Assembly (NCBI RefSeq): GCF_031344075.1
Contig: NZ_JAVJAN010000023.1
Location: 3,138 to 67,137 of the forward strand
Reading direction: 5' to 3'
From: Clostridium aquiflavi
GTDB lineage: Bacteria; Bacillota; Clostridia; Clostridiales; Clostridiaceae
Length of the DNA: 64,000 nt
Translations under genes and position numbers: made by a program
The notes under the pieces: model-generated
What the model was told of the DNA's origin: nothing
What the model saw: the letters and a program-made list of their open reading frames with translations, nothing else
Database searches by the model: none
Part shown: piece by piece, positions 61,809 through 64,000 of the stretch
Position numbering within the stretch: the stretch's first letter is position 1
Layout of the letters: every line of letters starts with the position of its first letter

Positions 61809-62498
61809 TTATCCTTTCCATCTATATCCCTTACCCCATATTGTCTCTATAAATTCTGGTTCTGACGGATTATCTTCTATCTTAGCTCTTAGGCGTCTAA
61901 TATTAACGTCTATTAACTTAGGATCACCAAAATAATCATATCCCCATATTAAATTTAAAAGCTCATCTCTTGAAAATGCTTTATTCGGATTTTTTAAAAA
62001 TAATTTCATGAGTAGATATTCTTTTGGGGTGACATCTATTTCTATGTTATTTTTAAATAATTTTTGCGAATATAAATCTATTATGAATGGTTCCCTAATT
62101 AGCTTATCAATATTTTCTTTATCATTATTTTCGTCGCCAATTCGTCTTAATATTGCTTTAATTCTAAGAATTAGTTCTAATGGATTAAATGGTTTTATTA
62201 TATAATCATCAGCACCATATTCTAATCCCATTATTTTATCCATATCTTGAGTACGCGCTGTAAGCATTATAATTCCTATTTTAGGATACCTTTTTCTCAA
62301 TTCATCGCATACTTTAAAGCCATCTATACCTGGAAGCATAACATCTAAAATTGCTAAATTAATATTAAATTCTTCTGCTGCCTTAAGCCCATCTTCACCC
62401 GTTCCTGCTTCTATCACTTCAAAATTATTTCTTTTTAAATTTATTTTTATAAATCCTCTTATACTTTCTTCATCTTCAACTAATAGAATTTTAATCAT
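61809..62498 (-). CDS. OmpR/PhoB-family response regulator
   Basis: This 229-residue regulator has a receiver domain with acidic pocket VEDEES, the phospho-acceptor Asp52 (LAILDVMLPGIDG) and Lys102 (DYIIKPFNP). The winged-helix DNA-binding domain has VTPKEYLLMKLFLKNP, AFSRDELLNLIWGYDYFG and NIRRLRAKIEDNP. The longest frame begins at 62564, but TAGGAGG directly precedes ATG 62498. First gene of the regulator-kinase-lipoprotein operon. Confidence 0.95.
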   Translation of the reverse strand: MIKILLVEDEESIRGFIKINLKRNNFEVIEAGTGEDGLKAAEEFNINLAILDVMLPGIDGFKVCDELRKRYPKIGIIMLTARTQDMDKIMGLEYGADDYIIKPFNPLELILRIKAILRRIGDENNDKENIDKLIREPFIIDLYSQKLFKNNIEIDVTPKEYLLMKLFLKNPNKAFSRDELLNLIWGYDYFGDPKLIDVNIRRLRAKIEDNPSEPEFIETIWGKGYRWKG

Positions 62499-62550
62499 AA
62501 ATAAGTACCTCCTATCTACATTATCCCTATTTATCTTTTTCTTATAATAA

Positions 62551-62575
62551 AAAAGAGACTTCAAAAGCCTCTTTA
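62551..62575 (-). terminator. Terminator after the deacetylase gene
   Basis: On the minus strand AAAGAGGCTT pairs with AAGTCTCTTT (one mismatch), followed by T residues. Confidence 0.65.
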
Positions 62576-62602
62576 TATATATTTATGAAAATAACATTAA
62601 AT

Positions 62603-63550
62603 TTATTTTATACTTTTAAGTTCATATCCTTGTTCTCTTAGATAATCTATTACTTGTGGTAATGCTTTGGCAGTTTCTTGTTTTCCTGCTGCGTCATGCA
62701 TCAATATAACTGCTTTTTCTCTTCCAGCAACACTTTTCTTTACTTCTTCTAATAATTCAGAAGCAACTTTTGTTTTTCCTTCTGCATCCTTAGATAATGC
62801 ATTCCATTCAATATAACTATATCCACCTTCTTTAAGCTTTTCTTTTATTGTATCTTGGCCTTTCCAAGACATAAGACCACCTGGAAATCTAATAGTTTTA
62901 GTTACAAAATCTTTTCCTAAAACTTGTCTAAATGTTTCATTATTTTTTTCTATATCACTCATAAAGTTTTCAATACTTACAATTCTATTAGGATATAAGT
63001 AATGATAATCATGTGAATATGTGTGACTAGCTACTGCATGTCCATCTTTAACTATCTCTTTTAACAACTCTTTAGTTCTATCGCTTTCATTTATAGATTT
63101 TCCTAATGTAAAAAATGTAGCTTTAGCATCTTTATCTTTTAATACTTTTAATACTTCTGGAGTTACACTTTCTGATGGACCATCATCAAAAGTTAAGTAT
63201 GCAACCTTATGACCATTAGCACCTTCAGGCATCTTACCAATGCTTTGCTCATATAAGTATTTTTCTACAAAAGCTGCTGAATCAGCATTAGGATCTTCTT
63301 CTGCAGTTAAATATCCTGAGTTGTCTAATTTATTCTCTTCTACAGGAGTACCCTCTGATTTATTTTCAGTTACAACTTCATTATTATTACTAAGTTCACT
63401 TGCATCAGCATTAATACTTTTACTATGCATATATTTAGCTGATAACATTCCAGCTACTACCACAACTAAAACTATTGAAGAAAATAAAATTATTTTCTTT
63501 TTTTTATTTCTTCCAGCACTTCTTCTTCTATGATTAATATTATTACTCAT
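62603..63550 (-). CDS. Membrane-anchored polysaccharide (peptidoglycan) deacetylase
   Basis: This 315-residue NodB-domain (CE4) enzyme has a basic start (HRRRSAGRNKKKK), a membrane segment (about 21-42), an Asn/Glu-rich linker (50-95) and the catalytic domain. Its motifs are TFDDGPSESVTPEVL (catalytic Asp and metal Asp), SHTYSHDYHYL (metal His pair), RFPGGLMSW and ILMHDAAGKQET. All five family motifs appear intact. The likely substrate is peptidoglycan GlcNAc or MurNAc on the outer face, affecting lysozyme resistance. The ribosome site is GGGGGAT. Confidence 0.92.
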   Translation of the reverse strand: MSNNINHRRRSAGRNKKKKIILFSSIVLVVVVAGMLSAKYMHSKSINADASELSNNNEVVTENKSEGTPVEENKLDNSGYLTAEEDPNADSAAFVEKYLYEQSIGKMPEGANGHKVAYLTFDDGPSESVTPEVLKVLKDKDAKATFFTLGKSINESDRTKELLKEIVKDGHAVASHTYSHDYHYLYPNRIVSIENFMSDIEKNNETFRQVLGKDFVTKTIRFPGGLMSWKGQDTIKEKLKEGGYSYIEWNALSKDAEGKTKVASELLEEVKKSVAGREKAVILMHDAAGKQETAKALPQVIDYLREQGYELKSIK

Positions 63551-63693
63551 TTACTGTTATCCCCCATAATCTTTTTATTTCAATATAGTTTGTCCATTTT
63601 TTAAGTTAATCAAATTACTACACGTATAATTATATAATACAGCATTTCTGTTTTTGTTACAAAATTATTACATATATAGATAATTTAAGACAA

Positions 63694-63720
63694 TAAAAAA
63701 AAGCCGATCAAATCGACTTT
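63694..63720 (-). terminator. Terminator of the rRNA operon
   Basis: On the minus strand AAAGTCGAT pairs with ATCGGCTTT (one non-canonical pair), followed by eight T residues, 14 bases after the tRNA. Confidence 0.75.
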
Positions 63721-63733
63721 AACAATATCAAAT

Positions 63734-63808
<75 letters not shown>

Positions 63809-63869
63809 ATATAATTGAAAGATTGTTCTTTCAAAATTGCACATAAAATGTATATAATAAATATGTATT

Positions 63870-64000
63870 GGTCAAGCCCTCGACCTATTAGTATCAGTCA
63901 GCTAAATATGTTGCCATACTTACACCTCTGACCTATCAACCTTGTAGTCTTCAAGGGGTCTTACTAGCTTACGCTATGGGAAATCTCATCTTGAAGGAGG
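63870..64000 (-). rRNA. rrl: 23S ribosomal RNA, 3' end (runs off the right edge)
   Basis: On the minus strand the sequence contains the conserved 23S terminal segment ACTGATACTAATAGGTCG followed by AGGGCTTGACC. Further inside it has CCTTGAAGACTACAAGGTTG. Only the last 130 or so bases are in the window. The exact 3' end is set at the paired GGTCAAGCC near 63870 and may be off by a few bases. Confidence 0.95.

Overview
The window is a very AT-rich stretch of a chromosome from an endospore-forming anaerobe, almost certainly Clostridium sensu stricto (cluster I). The evidence is the low GC, the clostridial thiolase, the sporulation genes (spoIIQ, spoIID, spoIIR, yabG, a SipL-type SPOCS/LysM protein, CotS-family kinases) and the 23S rRNA 3' end. 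The species cannot be fixed from the sequence alone. Most genes lie on the minus strand, running away from an rRNA operon that enters at the right edge. I see no prophage, insertion sequence or CRISPR array.

Layout from left to right. 1-3.7 kb: the start of spoIIQ, then spoIID, murA and ywmB (late envelope and engulfment functions). 3.8-10.4 kb: a complete F1Fo ATP synthase operon, atpIBEFHAGDC, preceded by almost 0.9 kb of gene-free AT-rich DNA. 11.4-12.7 kb: a monocistronic thiolase gene with a strong promoter and an apparent Rex (NADH-sensing) operator. 12.7-22.9 kb: housekeeping genes wecB, comEB, upp, rpiB, a Sua5-type gene, a small membrane protein, prfA, prmC, a DUF1385 gene and tdk; then plus-strand rpmE and a lipid glycosyltransferase. 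23-30 kb: rho with an Asn-rich prion-like insert, pyrG, a stand-alone DnaA domain-IV-like protein, ywiB, a PP-loop tRNA-thiolation-type enzyme, spoIIR and ispE. 30.4-37.3 kb: cyanophycin synthetase and cyanophycinase, the SipL-like coat protein, a candidate small RNA on the opposite strand, veg with tandem promoters, and yabG.

37.5-44.1 kb is a spore-coat accessory locus. Two divergent CotS-kinase/GT4-glycosyltransferase pairs flank a further CotS-like kinase and a degraded, probably inactive CotS-like pseudokinase. 44.1-50.6 kb holds an orphan solute-binding protein, an orphan EutH transporter, a Cys-rich prealbumin-fold protein, a membrane-anchored HtrA protease, an alpha/beta-hydrolase without its nucleophile serine, and tsaD. 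51-58.7 kb holds a RusA-like protein fused to a zinc ribbon, an SGNH hydrolase, a flavoprotein, a YedF-like protein, an LtaS-family enzyme and the TldD/TldE pair. 58.9-63.6 kb holds a response regulator, sensor kinase and lipoprotein operon, and a membrane-anchored polysaccharide deacetylase. The window closes with tRNA-Asn and the 3' end of a 23S rRNA gene, with no 5S gene between them.

Most start codons were re-chosen by Shine-Dalgarno placement. In several genes the longest reading frame begins inside the ribosome binding site, so the true start lies a few codons downstream. Two genes have their best-placed start at an AUA codon. The less ordinary material is concentrated in the non-coding DNA and the accessory locus: the small RNA candidate, a dispersed intergenic repeat of about 50 bp, a long imperfect palindrome, the tandem 19-bp repeats before the cyanophycin genes, and the CotS/glycosyltransferase/pseudokinase cluster.
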